DNA of 64,000 bases from Nymphaea colorata (Eukaryota > Streptophyta > Magnoliopsida > Nymphaeales > Nymphaeaceae): assembly GCF_008831285.2 (NCBI RefSeq), contig NC_045149.1, positions 22,450,535 to 22,514,534 of the forward strand, in the 5' to 3' direction. The notes beneath the pieces are model-generated. The model had not been told where the DNA came from. It saw only the letters and a program-made list of their open reading frames with translations, and ran no database searches. Position 1 is the stretch's first letter. Each line of letters starts with the position of its first letter. A program made the position numbers and the translations under genes. Of the stretch, positions 34,301-45,983 are shown piece by piece.

Positions 34301-35556
34301 TCTTCAATGTCATATCCAAAGCTAGGGTTTTATATGAATAATATGAGGGGAATTAGGTTTTTTTCACTCTCACGTTTAATTATAACTTGGTTTTCTTTTA
34401 ACCCCTTTTTTTATGAGGCCTTTTGGACGGTGTTTGGATGACATCTCAAAACCAAGATTCGATGGAAAAAATGAAAAGAAAAACCTCCAAAACTAGTCTT
34501 TGGTTATCATCCAAAAACTCCCACAGTATTTAGTGAGTTTCTATCAATTGGTCTTTTTGTTCCAATAACATACCTAAAACGCAGTATTGAGTGAAGAACC
34601 TACTCTAGCAACTTTACGTAAGGCAAAGTTTTTTGTCGCGGTAATGGAAAAGTTGACAGATAAGTCATCTATATACGAAAGGCAAGGTTATTTACTTCCC
34701 TTTTGAAAATCAAGTTCTATCAAAGTTGGATTCTTTCTCAAAAAGTAGTTTTGTGGCATCCAAATGATCCCATATTCCTTCTAGGTCTTCTAATATGCAT
34801 GGCCACACGAAAAGAATAAAAAATGAAAAATGCATCAGTTATGCCTTCAAAGTAATGAAGTAAGTACCTCGTCCTTCCGTTTTGGAAGACACTATAGTCA
34901 GGGTTGGGCCAGTAGATGCTGGACGTGTTGGGCCCATCGTAAATGAAGCTCAGCACATTGTCGTCATTAAAGTGAGCAACGTAATACCCCGTGGTGTAAA
35001 TGCCTTCGGCTGCTCTCGACACTAACCGCAAGGACCTCGTTAATGGCTGCCCTGGCAGCAATGTATCCGTCGGGTGGTCGAAGCTCTGCCACACCACTCT
35101 CATGTCCCCATCCATCAGCACGAGGTTCCCGGTTTCCCACAACTCCGCTACCTCTCCGGCACCGGCGGTGGTGTTGGTGGTGGTGGTGGCCGTCGTCCAC
35201 ACGACATTGGCGTCTGCATCCAGCAGGGCTAGATCGCCTCTCTTTCGGAGGGATAGCCGAGAGCCCCTGCTGTTAACAGGCCAGTCCCTGTCAGCCATCC
35301 AGACGACCGTCTTCTGCCGGTCGAGCGTCTCAGAAAACCAGATGGCAAAGGAGAAAGCGTTCTCGCCAACTTGGTAGAACCCTGCCTTGAACGTTCCTTG
35401 CTCTGAAATAAGAACGTCTGCGGAAGACCTCTCCACAGAGAGGGAGCCGCCTCGGTACAGGGCATTCGAAGGCCGAGACGCGGCAAGGATGAAGGGAACA
35501 GCTGTTAGCATGACAAAGAAGAGACTACTGCATCCCACCGACGTAATGATCCTCAT
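31379..35556 (-). CDS. G-type lectin receptor-like Ser/Thr kinase, ZmPK1-like (copy 4, intact)
   Basis: Exons 35556-34868 (689 nt) and 33122-31379 (1744 nt), with donor AG|GTACTT and acceptor CACAG|T, give 810 aa. I chose the Met of MRIITSVG as start because it aligns with the starts of copies 1 and 3 and directly precedes the signal peptide; an upstream in-frame Met at 35634 would add 26 residues. Domains follow copy 1: lectin (VVWMADRDWPVN, WQSFDHPTDTLLPGQ), EGF-like, PAN (CKSDCNCRGFGY), transmembrane helix about 462-484, and kinase with GRGGSG, AVKKLEG, HCDVKPQN, DFGLSKLF and APEW. A short Thr-rich stretch (TTATTTTNTT) distinguishes its lectin domain. The split codon encodes Ser instead of the Lys/Arg of the other copies. 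It is a non-RD kinase expected at the plasma membrane. Confidence 0.9.
33674..33721. repeat. Near-perfect palindrome with TA core in the intron of copy 4
   Basis: CATCATAGGTGTGTATATA and its near inverse TATACACACACCTATGATG surround a TA run, forming a potential cruciform of about 48 bp. The right arm and following bases (CACCTATGATGTTG, then a GTTGAAG block) resemble 63944-64000, beyond exon 2 of copy 5. Confidence 0.8.
34138..34771. mobile_element. Candidate MITE in the intron of kinase copy 4
   Basis: The left end GGGACATTTGGATG and the reverse complement of the right end GGGATCATTTGGATG agree apart from one base indel, and ATA flanks both sides (34135-34137, 34772-34774). The interior has further GGTGTTTGG motifs, suggesting a nested or compound insertion. 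The termini are short, so the assignment is tentative. Confidence 0.4.
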
Positions 35557-36844
35557 GATGAGAACAGCTGAAGCCCTTTCTCTTTCTCCGCCAAGAGAAC
35601 TTAGGGTTGTTTCGTGAAAAGAGAAGCAGTACACCGGTTAGTTAAAAAATAATAGGGCACACGAAAATCAAACTGAGGACCAGATTTTCACTGGTTCATT
35701 AGTTCAACCAGTTATGGGACACTCCTCTAAGTTCTCTCTGAGAAAAAGAGAGTAGAGAAGGAACGAAGATGCTGGTGGCTGGTGCAGTAGGCCGGTGATC
35801 TTGTCCTTATAACTTGCATTGAGTAGACAAACAGCGGGTCAACTACTCTTTACTTGACTCAAACGCCTCCATCAACGGATAAGAAATTTAAGGACACATT
35901 CCTTGACTTTGAATTCATGGAGGAAATTCACTGTTTGTTCACACCCTTTGCATAAAAATTGTGCATAAGGAATGTAATGGCCAAGATATCTTTAAACATT
36001 AAAAAGGAAGATTTTTAAAATGACAAAAATGGGTTATGAAAAAAGTTAAAAGTTCAAAATGTACATTTTCTTAAATAAAAATCTAAAATATTCAGCCTCC
36101 TTTTTTTCCCTTTCCTTATTGTATATTTGTTGTGTCCATCTCACCATCTTGTCCGCTGTTTTGAAAAATGGGATACAAGAGAAGGGTCATCAAAACTCCA
36201 TAAGTCATGATCATTTTAATAATTCAATGATATAAATGCAATCATGGAGGTGATTTGACAGGAATCAACTTTTGAGTTGCCTGGAATCTGAATTGATTTA
36301 AGGATTTCAACGTAAAAAAAATCACATACTATAGTGTTATTATCTTCGGTTTCAAGAAATTAACCACACATTGATGCAACTAAAAGGTAGCATATGATTG
36401 AATTCGGGGATCGACCCTGATGAAGTCAACTAGAATGTAGACTTGGTTTAGGCATCCTAAAAGATCTGTTTGTACTGTTTTGCATAAAATATTTTTGAAA
36501 TACGCTGTCAGTCATGTGCCACGGATATAATCTATCAAAATTATGTCTATTTTCGAGGAAAATAATGACAACAATGGCGGTACCGATCGGCAAAGACTTA
36601 AGTCTCTCTGAATAGCAAGTATAATTTGTCGCATGCCGTGACTTTTGCTCATCTCCATTGGCGTTTCTCGCTGCCATGGACCAGCGAGTAAGGTGGAGTT
36701 CGTTAGTTTCACTCTCAACCGTGAAGTGCACGGAGGGTCAGGTTTAGAGGTCGAAGTTAATTTGGTGATGGCAACTTGAACTAGAGAGCACCAGAGTGCC
36801 AAAAATATGATGAAAGCTTTATTTGTTCCAAGAGTCATTTTCCA
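35557..36844. repeat. 5' flank of copy 4 and duplicated spacer
   Basis: The first 250 bases form the presumed 5' leader and core promoter of copy 4. From about 35760 the sequence aligns with 26420 onward upstream of copy 3, including the GTCAACTACTC block and CATTCCTTGACT. No gene is recognised. Confidence 0.65.
35806..35811 (-). promoter_or_regulatory. Candidate TATA box of kinase copy 4
   Basis: Minus-strand GTTATAAGGAC contains TATAAG about 250 bases before the ATG at 35556. It aligns with TATAAAGG upstream of copy 1; copy 3 has a changed version at this place. Confidence 0.4.
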
Positions 36845-38110
36845 ATGGAGAAACCAATGCATTGTCGTGATTTTTCCAAAGTTCAGGAACCGAATGTCCA
36901 ACAATGGCTTTTAATTCTAGACGACGACCACAGAAGCACAGGAATAACAAGAGTGCCTTTTCCAAAGTTTTAATGTTGATGATCAGAATCTAATGACAAA
37001 CGAGCCTTTCTGAAAGAAAATTATTGTTGAAGGAAATGATAGCTTTCATGATAATTAATAAGCAAGCTGCTGAAATATTCAAGGGATCAAAATTATCATC
37101 TTTCCAACTTCCATAGTTGAGCAACTATTAGCTGTCACTTACATGGAAAGACAACTAATTTTTTATCATTCATCGCCAAAGGGGCAAATGTGTGCTTGTA
37201 TTCAGCCATGACACCAGAGGTTTTGATGATTTTCAATGGTAGCCTGAAATTCTCTATAGCAGAGTTGATGGAATCTAGCTCTGGTCCCTCAACTCAAGCT
37301 GCTTCGTGATGGAAATGATGCTCAGGTCCCTACTATTAATGACCAACGTATAAACTTATGCTGGCAGGTAGAGACGTAATCAATTTCCATTTTGGAGTTC
37401 ATTAGTTTCACTCTCAACCGTGAAGTGCACGGCTTATAAGTTGTTGAACTGTGTGCACCCTAAGACCGTGTCTGTCAAGCTAGACACTGCGTCTCAGAAA
37501 TGTAAACGTAGACACACACGAGCGATTGCTTGTGACAATCATGTTTTGACATGCTTTTTTTTTTAATTTCAGTTTCATTGTAGTTATAAGACAAAAAAAA
37601 TTCGAGATGCGCTTACTGATTTGAGCCAATCTTTACCCAAAATATAGAGTATGAAAGGTAAAGTATAAAGATCATGAGGAAGTGTTTCATTTATATATCT
37701 ATCTTGGAGACAGCGGGCCTGCAATGGATGCACTTCCATTTATTTGGTTCAGCTAGTTGTTCAAACGATCTTGAAAAGACCCATCAATCGAATACTCCAA
37801 AAAGAACCATGGACACACCAACTATTCATATTCCAGGGGAAATATCTATTTTGAAAATTATGTACATTGCTTATCACATGTTGGGCGGGCCGCCAATTTT
37901 GTCATGTATACACCTGTTTCTTGATCAATTCTTGGAAATTTGATAACCATGTGTCATTATATGGATAGGGAAAGCTTAGATACGTCAAAATTTATGGTTG
38001 GCAGAAATTTTGGTGAACAGTGACAATTAAAATAAACATCATGTGCTTCTTTGTAATGAAAAAGAAATTGAAAATAATCATCTCCATGTACTCTAATCGG
38101 GCTTCTCAAA
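36845..38110. repeat. Segmental-duplication copy C (3' flank of kinase remnant 6)
   Basis: Aligns with 1-1250 and 28506-30200. It has an unshared insertion-like stretch at about 37090-37430. No gene is recognised. Confidence 0.7.
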
Positions 38111-38139
38111 TCCCTTAAACTGTGATTAAGTATTATTGG

Positions 38140-39290
38140 AGAAGGCCATGCAACTGTGATGGCATCCACAACATGACTCATGGTTGATCTTCCATTCCTT
38201 TCTTCTTCTGTGTACTACAAAGCCAATTAGAATTTCCACGCTTGAGTTGTACATTTCGGAGACCTGGGGATCTGCTTTTTCTTCCACCCACTTCCGGTTC
38301 CTTCTCGCCATTTCTCTAATCCATGGAATGAGTTGTCTGTATCCAACTTCTCCATTCTCACCTATTTGTGGAGATCCAGTGGAACTTTGGCCAGTCGCCA
38401 ACTCCAGCACCAAAATGCCATAGTTGTATACATCGACCTAGATAGGTTCAAAATCCACTTAGGGTCCACTGGACATCTTGTGCCCCTCACCTTATAAAAT
38501 TCAAACTGTGGATCTGCTTTTTCTTCCACCCACTTCCGGTTCCTTCTCGCCATTTCTCTAATCCATGGAATGAGTTGTCTGTATCCAACTTCTCCATTCT
38601 CACCTATTTGTGGAGATCCAGTGGAACTTTGGCCAGTCGCCAACTCCAGCACCAAAATGCCATAGTTGTATACATCGACCTAGATAGGTTCAACATCCAC
38701 TTAGGGTCCACTGGACATCTTGTGCCCCTCACCTTATAAAATTCAAATGTTATTTCCACTTCTGTCAAAAATCTTGGATAGACCAAAGTCAGCCACTTGT
38801 GGCAGGAAATCCTTGTTCAGAAGAAGATTTTGTGCTTTCAAATCATAGTGATGAACGAGAATAAGAGAGTTGTGGCTCTGATGGGGGGTGGTTTAATTTG
38901 TAAAGGAATCCCAGAAGATAAAGAGAGTTGTGGCTGTTAAGGGGTACTGCATCGGGGTTTGTTTATAAAGGAGTCCTTTCACATCACAGTAAAGGAATCC
39001 AATGGTGCTCATCTCACTCCAAAATTGTCCTTCTGATCCGTGTCTCCAACCCTCTTGCTTCTTTACAACCACAACTCCCTTATCTTTTAGGACTCATTTA
39101 TAAACCAACCCTGATCCACCCCTTGGATTTCATCACTAAAATAGTTTGTAGCCTTCTTCAAATCTTCAAAAGTGAACCTTCTAAAGCCCATTAACAGCAC
39201 ATAACCTTGATTGAGATTTTTGTGGAGGTCGACTGCCTTTTTTATGAAAATAAACCCAACCAAATGTCACACATTATTTCTGCTACCTCA
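38140..39290 (-). pseudogene. G-type lectin receptor kinase remnant (copy 6) with internal tandem duplication
   Basis: Fragments of the minus-strand kinase domain appear in order: a juxtamembrane piece near 39180-39280, the N-lobe near 39000-39170, the activation-loop region near 38745-38830 with DFG-type sequence, and the C-lobe near 38140-38500 (LVLELATGQSSTGSPQIGE, QLIPWIREM). A 242-bp unit covering the C-lobe is present twice (38265-38506 and 38507-38748) with almost no differences. Lectin, EGF and PAN parts are missing and several frames are broken. It was cut at about 39290, where unrelated sequence begins. Confidence 0.85.
38265..38748. repeat. 242-bp tandem duplication
   Basis: Two adjacent units differ at very few positions (for example GTTCAAAATCC versus GTTCAACATCC). 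The near identity means this duplication is far younger than the decay of the surrounding pseudogene. Confidence 0.9.
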
Positions 39291-39429
39291 ATATTTTTGG
39301 GTCTGAATCTTTCATATTTCAAGTTTAAAATTGAAGAGGCAATTGTCATGTTTAAGCACTTGCTAAGAAAGGAATGTCTGCCACAAGTTAGAAAGCGTTA
39401 TCTTGTCATCTAAGTGTATGAAAATCAGC

Positions 39430-39745
39430 CATGAGTTGTTACTGATTATTCATGATTTAGGAATATGAAATTTGTTGCGGATTTTCTCTAAATTCTTCCA
39501 ATGTGAACGCTTCTTCTTTTGATATCTTTTTTTTTTTTGCCTTAGGCACTGATAGCTAAGCAGGAAGCTGCACAGCTCTGGTTACAGGCTTGAGTGAATG
39601 TAAGTGCTCAGATTCAGGTTTGATCAGCACGAAATGAATTTGGGCGCCTTACACAACAAGGGTTAAGCTGTTCCAACTAGAAGCACAGTTGAACTAAACG
39701 TCAAACTGAATCTGAATCTGGCATGAAGCTTACAAACCAAACCCA
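39430..39745. repeat. Dispersed repeat, paired with 48525-48845
   Basis: Both contain, in order, TGTTACTGATTATT, TTCTCTAAATTCTTCCAATG, AGGTTTGATCAGCA and CAAGGGTTAAGC. One copy lies just 3' of the DUF247 pseudogene, the other within the tandem block at 47.7-49.6 kb. Confidence 0.75.
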
Positions 39746-40495
39746 ATTTTATCAAGTCCAAATAAGACAGTGATTAAATGAAAGCCTGATTACCGAAAGA
39801 TCAAGAAATTAAAGCTCACAAAGAACAAAAGAATCTTTTAAGTCTCTTCAATGACAAGCCTTACGAAGATGGGACCAATTGAAAGCTCAGACAGACGAAT
39901 GATAAAAGAAATAACTTGATTCAAAGGTCTGCGTCTTACTCAAGTTCTTTCGATCGACAAAAACTGACAGTGCAGTTTTTAATTTGGTTTGACATTAAAT
40001 TTTTTTGGGAAGGTGATAGACTAAGATGGCGTAGAGAAACTGGACGAAAGTAAGAACAAGTAGAATGATGGCAGCAGCAAACGTGCAGTGCGCCCACGGG
40101 CTCCTGAAACAAGTGCGCGTCAGGTCAGCCCCACCATGAAATCCATTTCTGCTGACAGTGCTCATTAATCTTTTTTAGAATCTCCGAGAGCATGTCGATC
40201 CCATGCGTGTCTCCTAGCCCGAGACGATTGAAGAACACAACGACGTCGTCGAGGCTGCCGAGCTGATTGTCGATGATTCCCTGGGAAGTCACGGCTCGGG
40301 CGTCGGCAGCAGTGAGCACCAGGTCGCTAAGAAGTCGGAGGTACGATGACACCGGCTGCGCTTGGCAGCCGTCGTCTTCCATAATGCGTTGCTCGTAAGC
40401 CACCATGGCTGTCTGTTTTCCCATCTGACCATTCCTTCAGCTAATGGCAAGATGGTAACTCGTGAGTCCAGAAGATCAACAAAGCTGTACCGAAC

Positions 40496-40529
40496 AAGTC
40501 AGTCATTTCACCAAGTCAGTCATTTCACC
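40496..40529. repeat. 17-bp direct tandem repeat beside the copia insertion
   Basis: The unit AAGTCAGTCATTTCACC occurs twice without spacing, a few bases left of the copia target duplication. It lies in the DUF247 pseudogene and shifts its frame. Confidence 0.9.
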
Positions 40530-40538
40530 AAGCCTGTG

Positions 40539-40682
40539 TGTTAGACGTTATGCAAATCTAGTCGATATAGGCAAGTTGAATCTCTATAACTCTTGGACGT
40601 TATGCTCACTCTTGTATAAATACTGTAATTTGATTACCATACAATCAATCAATTTTAGTTTTCTTCCGTCCATTGTTTATCA
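40539..40682 (+). repeat. 5' LTR of copia element A (144 bp)
   Basis: Starts TGTTAGACG and ends TTTATCA, immediately followed by the primer-binding site. It is about 45 bases shorter than the 3' LTR because the segment after TTGAATCTCT is replaced by a short sequence. A TATAAATA motif lies near 40615. Confidence 0.9.
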
Positions 40683-40695
40683 TGGTATCAGAGCC
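40683..40695 (+). other. Primer-binding site of copia element A
   Basis: TGGTATCAGAGCC directly abuts the 5' LTR and is complementary to the 3' end of plant initiator tRNA-Met. Confidence 0.9.
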
Positions 40696-41493
40696 TGGTC
40701 GAAGTCGACCAGGGCGAGCATGGGCAGCATCTGCTCGTGCTTAATCTTGCGCAGCACCAGAGGATTCCGCAACGGAAGCCTTGCTAGTGTTTCCTTGCAG
40801 CAGAAACCCTTCTTCCTATGTTCAATAGAAATCCTGCACGCAGCCCCTGTTCTTCTGTTTACCACCACCGGCGCCGGCAAACGTTGGCCTCCATAGTGCT
40901 CAGGCAGCACCCTCTATTCGTTCTGGTTCTAACGAGCCCAAGCTCGACCGGAACCGACACCTGAGCCGGCCGGAATCTCCAGATTTCCGGCCGCCTTCCC
41001 AGCACCTTTTTTTCTTCTTCACAAACCACTGCCTGCCAATTTCAGAAATTCGCCATTATTTCCACCGACCATCTCTCACCCTGAGACTGAACAGGAATCA
41101 TCGCCTCTCTGTTGCGCTACCAACGGTCCGCTGTTCGACCGATTCCGACACCGGTGCCGGCTGGAATCGCAATTTTTTCGGCCGCCTGTCCCTTATTTCC
41201 CCTGTTTTTGGGCGACCCTTATTTCCCCTGTTTTGGGTGAGACGTTTTAACGGCTGTTGCTGCGTCTGCGTCCTTGCTTCAGCCGACCTCGTTATAAGAC
41301 AGCAGAATCGCCTCTGCTTCCTACTCTCCGCCTTGTTTTTTCTCTCCGAATTTGGGAAAATGCCCAAATTTCAGGCGACAGAGGAGAAGATCCCCTTGGA
41401 AACTAAACAGGCCATTGCATCCGCAGGCAGGCCACCGATCGAGGGGGATGCGAACAGATTTGAGTACCTCTGTAATCTGAGCTAATAGACCAG

Positions 41494-44400
41494 ATGCAGA
41501 GTCCAGCCGGTGATGGACATTTTCCTCACGAAGGAGTGTCATCTCAACACGCATATGACGAAGACAATCCCTTTTATCTCCATCATTCAGACAATCCTGA
41601 TACGGTTCTTGTTTCCCAACCCTTAACTGGTGAAAACTATGAAGTTTGGCATCGTGCTATGATAATTGCTTTGGCAGCCAAGAACAAACTTGGTTTTGTC
41701 GATGGTTTTATTCCTAAACCAACATCTCCTAAATCTCTTGTTGTTTCTTGGGGGCGATGCAACAATATGGTTTTGTCTTGGCTGCTGAATTCTCTTCATA
41801 AAACCTTGTCGTCAATAGTGGTTTTTGCTAACAACGCAGTGCATGTTTGGACTGAACTTAAAATTCGGTTTTCTCAGTCCAATGCTCCTAGACTTTATCA
41901 GATACAAATGCAGATTATTAACTGCAAACAATTGCAGTGCTCCATTAGTGTTTATTATACTCAACTTAAATCTCTATGGGATGAGTATAATTCATATGTT
42001 ATTTTGCCTACATATGATTGTGGTGCCATGCGACAAGTTAAGGAGATATATGAACAACAGCGTTTGCTTGAATTTTTAATGGGGCTCAATGAAAGCTACA
42101 CTGCTATTCGCAGCCAAATTCTTCTTATGGAGCCATCGCCTTCTATTCCACGTGCTTATGCTTTACTTGTTCAAGAAGAGCGTCAACGAGAAGTCCACGT
42201 TTCTCTACCATCTGAAAGTATTTCTGCCATCTGAAAGTATTTCTACTGCAGCCATTCAACGACGAAATAATGATAGGGACTTTAATGTTAAGTTTAAAGG
42301 CAAACCACGTATGCAATGTGAGCATTGTGAAAGAATGGGGCACACTAAGGCCCGCTGCTATCACATCCATGGTTTTCCTAAGAGGGGCGTCTCTAATTCT
42401 CAAAGCCAGCAGCCTAAGGTAAACTTTTCAACTTCTGATGCTTTATTGCCCACTCATTCACCATCAAAATCTCCAACCGGTGGCGTCAACTTCACTCCAG
42501 ATTTGTACCGCCAATTCATGGATTTCTTAAACACACAAACCCCCAAAGTTAACATTGCAGGTATGATACTCCAGCCTATAGCTTGTTCTATTTATTCACC
42601 AAAGTGGATTATAGATACCAGAGCCACCCATCATATGGCAAGCTCCATTTCTATTCTCTCTTTTCCTATTCCAGCTGATTGTAATCATGTTAAAATGCCA
42701 AATGGATCAACCACACCTGTCACTCATAGAGGACAGGTTCGATTAAATCTATTTCTCACGTTGTCCAATGTTCATTGTGTCCCAGCCTTTTCATTTAATC
42801 TTGTTTCACTCCCTAAACTTGTCACTGAAAATAACTGTGATGTTATTTTTAATGATTTTTGTTGCATTGTTTAGGACCATCACTCGAAGAGGATGATTGG
42901 GCGGGGTAAATTGGAGAATGGCCTATATGTTTTGGAGATTGCGAAACCAGCCGCTGCACATGTGATGCCGGATTCTTCAACCTTATGGCACTACCGTCTT
43001 GGTCATCCTTCATTCTCTAGACTCAAAACTTTATTTAGTTCTCTTGATTTGTCTCATGTTGATGAACATTGTTTCAATTTGTCGTCTTGTCAAACAATCT
43101 CGTTTACCATTTCCCAATAGTTCAATCTCTACTATCAGATGTTTTCAATTGATTCATTGTGATATTTGGGGAGGCTACCAAACGGAGTCACTTTCTGGTG
43201 CACATTATTTTTTGACTATTGTCGATGATTTTTCTAGATCCACATGGGTATATTTGATGCGTTACAAACATGAAACCTTTTTTGTAATTCAAAATTTTAT
43301 TTGTATGGTTGAAAATCAGTTTCACACAAGGATAAAAAGGTTTTGTAGTGACAATGGCCTAGAATTTTTTTCCAATGATATGACCTAATTTTTACAAACC
43401 AAGGGCATAGAAAGACAACACTCTTGTGTCGGCACCCCACAACAAAATGGAGTTGTCGAGGGAAAGCATAAGGAGCTCCTCAACATAGCTCGCGCCCTTA
43501 GGTTTCAAGCTAAATTTCCTTTGAAATTTTGGCGAGATTGTGTCTTAACTGCAGCATATTTATTAAACCGTTTGCCCACAAAACCATTGAAGGACAAAAC
43601 TGATTTCGAAATTCTTCACGGCAAATGCCCAACTTATAATCATATTCGGACATTCGGATGCCTATGCTATGCATATAATATTTCAAAACGTCATAAATTT
43701 GATGCTCGTTCGCGAAAATGTGTCCTTATTAGATATCCGTTTGGACAAAGTGCTTATAAACTTTACGATCTTGAAACACATGAAGTCTTTACAAGTCGTG
43801 ACGTTCATTTTGAAGAACATGAGTTTTCTTTTTCTTGCATCCAAGATAGTGATAATCGGCTTGTGTTGCCTCTCCCTACATGTGAATCTCTTGAATATGA
43901 GTACATGGTTCCTAGTCCTGATTCCATATCTCACGAAACTACCACCATATTGTCACATGAACACTCTCTGTCAACATCACCAAACGAACCTCGACCACCC
44001 ACTATGCCACAACCTGCCCCCAACGATACCACTGTTAGTCACATACCATTAAAGCGTTCTACTCGGCAGCGCATGGTACCATCTCGTCTACAAGACTATC
44101 GGTACTTCTACTCTACCTCGCTCAAATCCTCTAACTCGGGTAATGGTACTAACTCTACAACACCAACACATCACCCAATGCACCATTTTCTTCATCTTGA
44201 TAATTTCTCCCAATGTCACCAAGCCTTTTTAACAACTATTCTCAACAACCGAGAACTGTCTTCTTTCAATGAGGCAATACAATATCAGGAATGGAGAGAT
44301 GATGTGGATGCTAAGCTTCAAGCGTTAGAGGCAAACTGTACTTGGGAAATCACTTCTCTTCCACCAGGCAAAAAACCCATTGGTTGTCGCTGGGTTTACA

Positions 44401-45817
44401 AAATCAAGTATAAAGCCGACAGATCTGTTGACAGATATAAGGCGCGACTCGTTGCTAAAGGATATACACAAACCGAAGGTATCGACTACATCGAGACTTT
44501 TTCTCCTGTTGCCAAAATTACGACTATTCGTTGCCTTCTATCCATTGCTGCTATTAAAGGGTGGTCTCTTTACCAAGTCGACGTCAATAATGCCTTTCTT
44601 CATGGAGATTTGCAGGAAGAAGTCTATATGTCTCTTCCAGCTGGTTTTACCCGACAAGGGGAGAACATTGTCTGTCGGCTAAAGAAATCTCTTTATGGGT
44701 TGAAACAGTCATCTAGGAATTGGTTTTTCAATCTGACTGAGTTCCTTCAATGCCTTGATTTTTCTCAATCTAAGGCAGATTACTCCTTATTCTCTAAGGT
44801 CAACAAGAATGGCAGTATTTTTATCGTGGTATATGTTGACGACATTATTATTGTAGGGGATAATCAACAAGCCATTGATCAGTTGAAGGTCATCATCAAT
44901 GGTAAATTTCAATAGAAAGATTTAGGAGAACTTAAATATTTTTTGGGCATTGAAGTTGCAAGATCAAAACGTGAAATTTTTCTTTCTCAAAAGAAATATA
45001 TAATGGACACTCTCCATGAAGCTGGATATAGTGGGGCCAAACCAAGTGACACACCAATGGAACAACATCTAAAGGTAGATGATGAAAAAGGTCAACTATT
45101 AGAAGACCCTACTTTCTTCAGAAAAATTATTGGTCGTCTAGTCTATTTGACCATCACACGACCGGATATTCTTCATAGTGTCTATATTTTAAGTCAATTC
45201 ATGGCACACCCAAGAACCACTCACTTGGATATGGCTTTTCGCATCCTTTGATATATTAAATCATCGCCTCGACACAATATTCTTTTATCATCTAATAGCA
45301 ACATTTTGTTAAAGGATCTTGCGACTCGGATTGGGCCTCATGCCCAATGACAAGGAGATCAACTTTTGGATTTTGCATATTTATGAGAGACAACCCAATA
45401 TCATGGAAGGTCAAGAAGCAATCCACTGTATCAAAGTCTTCCGCAGAAGATGAGTATAGAGCCATGGCTCTAGCCACTTGTGAAATGACTTGGATAAAAT
45501 ATATTCTCAAAGATTTTGGAATCATTCATGAGCAGCCTATGGAGTTACATTGTGACAATAATGCAGCAATACATATCGCTGCAAACCCGGTGTTTCATGA
45601 AAGGACTAAGCATATAGAGATCGACTGTCATGTTGTTCGCGAGAAAATCCAAAGTAAAGAAATCTACACCAAACACGTATTGTCTGAAAATCAAGTTGCT
45701 AATATCTTTACAAAGCCTTTAGAAAAGGAATCATTTTTCAAGTTAAGAGGTATGTTGGCCTTAATTGACCCAGGAGCTCCAACTTGGAGGGGAGTGTTAG
45801 ATGTTATGCAAATCTAG
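41494..45817 (+). pseudogene. copia element A gag-pol, multiply broken
   Basis: Gag starts at 41494 (MQSPAGDGH, LVSQPLTGENYEVW). A 19-bp tandem duplication at about 42199-42236 (CCATCTGAAAGTATTTCT unit) shifts the frame. Next come a CCHC knuckle (CEHCERMGHTKARC), a protease block where the usual DSG reads DTR (WIIDTRATHHM), a stop at 42874, and a GAG-pre-integrase region with LWHYRLGHPS. The integrase core follows (HCDIWGGY, TIVDDFSRSTW, FCSDNGLEF, TPQQNGVVEGK), then reverse transcriptase (WVYKIKYKADRSVDRYKARL, DVNNAFLHGDL, YGLKQSSRNW, VVYVDDIIIVG), a stop at 44915, and RNase H ([32 protein letters not shown]) running into the 3' LTR. At least five breaks are visible. Confidence 0.9.
45786..45794 (+). 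other. Polypurine tract of copia element A
   Basis: GGAGGGGAG immediately precedes the 3' LTR, the normal position for priming plus-strand DNA synthesis. Confidence 0.85.
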
Positions 45818-45983
45818 TCGATATAGGCAAGTTGAATCTCTCCAAAGATTTCACCGTTGTAAAATCCCTCCTTTCTTTCCTTTTTCTGAGGATGAGGACG
45901 TTATGCTCACTGTTGTATAAATACTGTAATTTGATTACCATACAATCAATCAATTTTAGTTTTCTTTTGTTCATTGTTTATCA
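45795..45983 (+). repeat. 3' LTR of copia element A (189 bp)
   Basis: Begins TGTTAGATG and ends TTTATCA. It retains the internal 45-base stretch missing from the 5' LTR. Outside the indel about five substitutions separate the two LTRs, mostly C/T changes. Confidence 0.9.

Larger units (their letters stand above)
40539..45983 (+). mobile_element. Full-length Ty1/copia element A, TSD CTGTG
   Basis: The element has two LTRs (40539-40682, 45795-45983), a primer-binding site, gag-pol, and a purine tract before the 3' LTR. The target duplication CTGTG is perfect at 40534-40538 and 45984-45988. Pol order is protease, integrase, reverse transcriptase, RNase H, which defines copia. Several frameshifts and stops make it non-autonomous now. 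It inserted, in opposite orientation, into the DUF247 gene. Confidence 0.95.

Noticed and set aside
34738-35634. A 298-aa stand-alone lectin protein from the unspliced first exon of copy 4
   Set aside because: The C-terminal 60 or so residues are intron sequence passing into a MITE. The spliced model matches copies 1 and 3. An intron-retention product remains possible but is not a separate gene.
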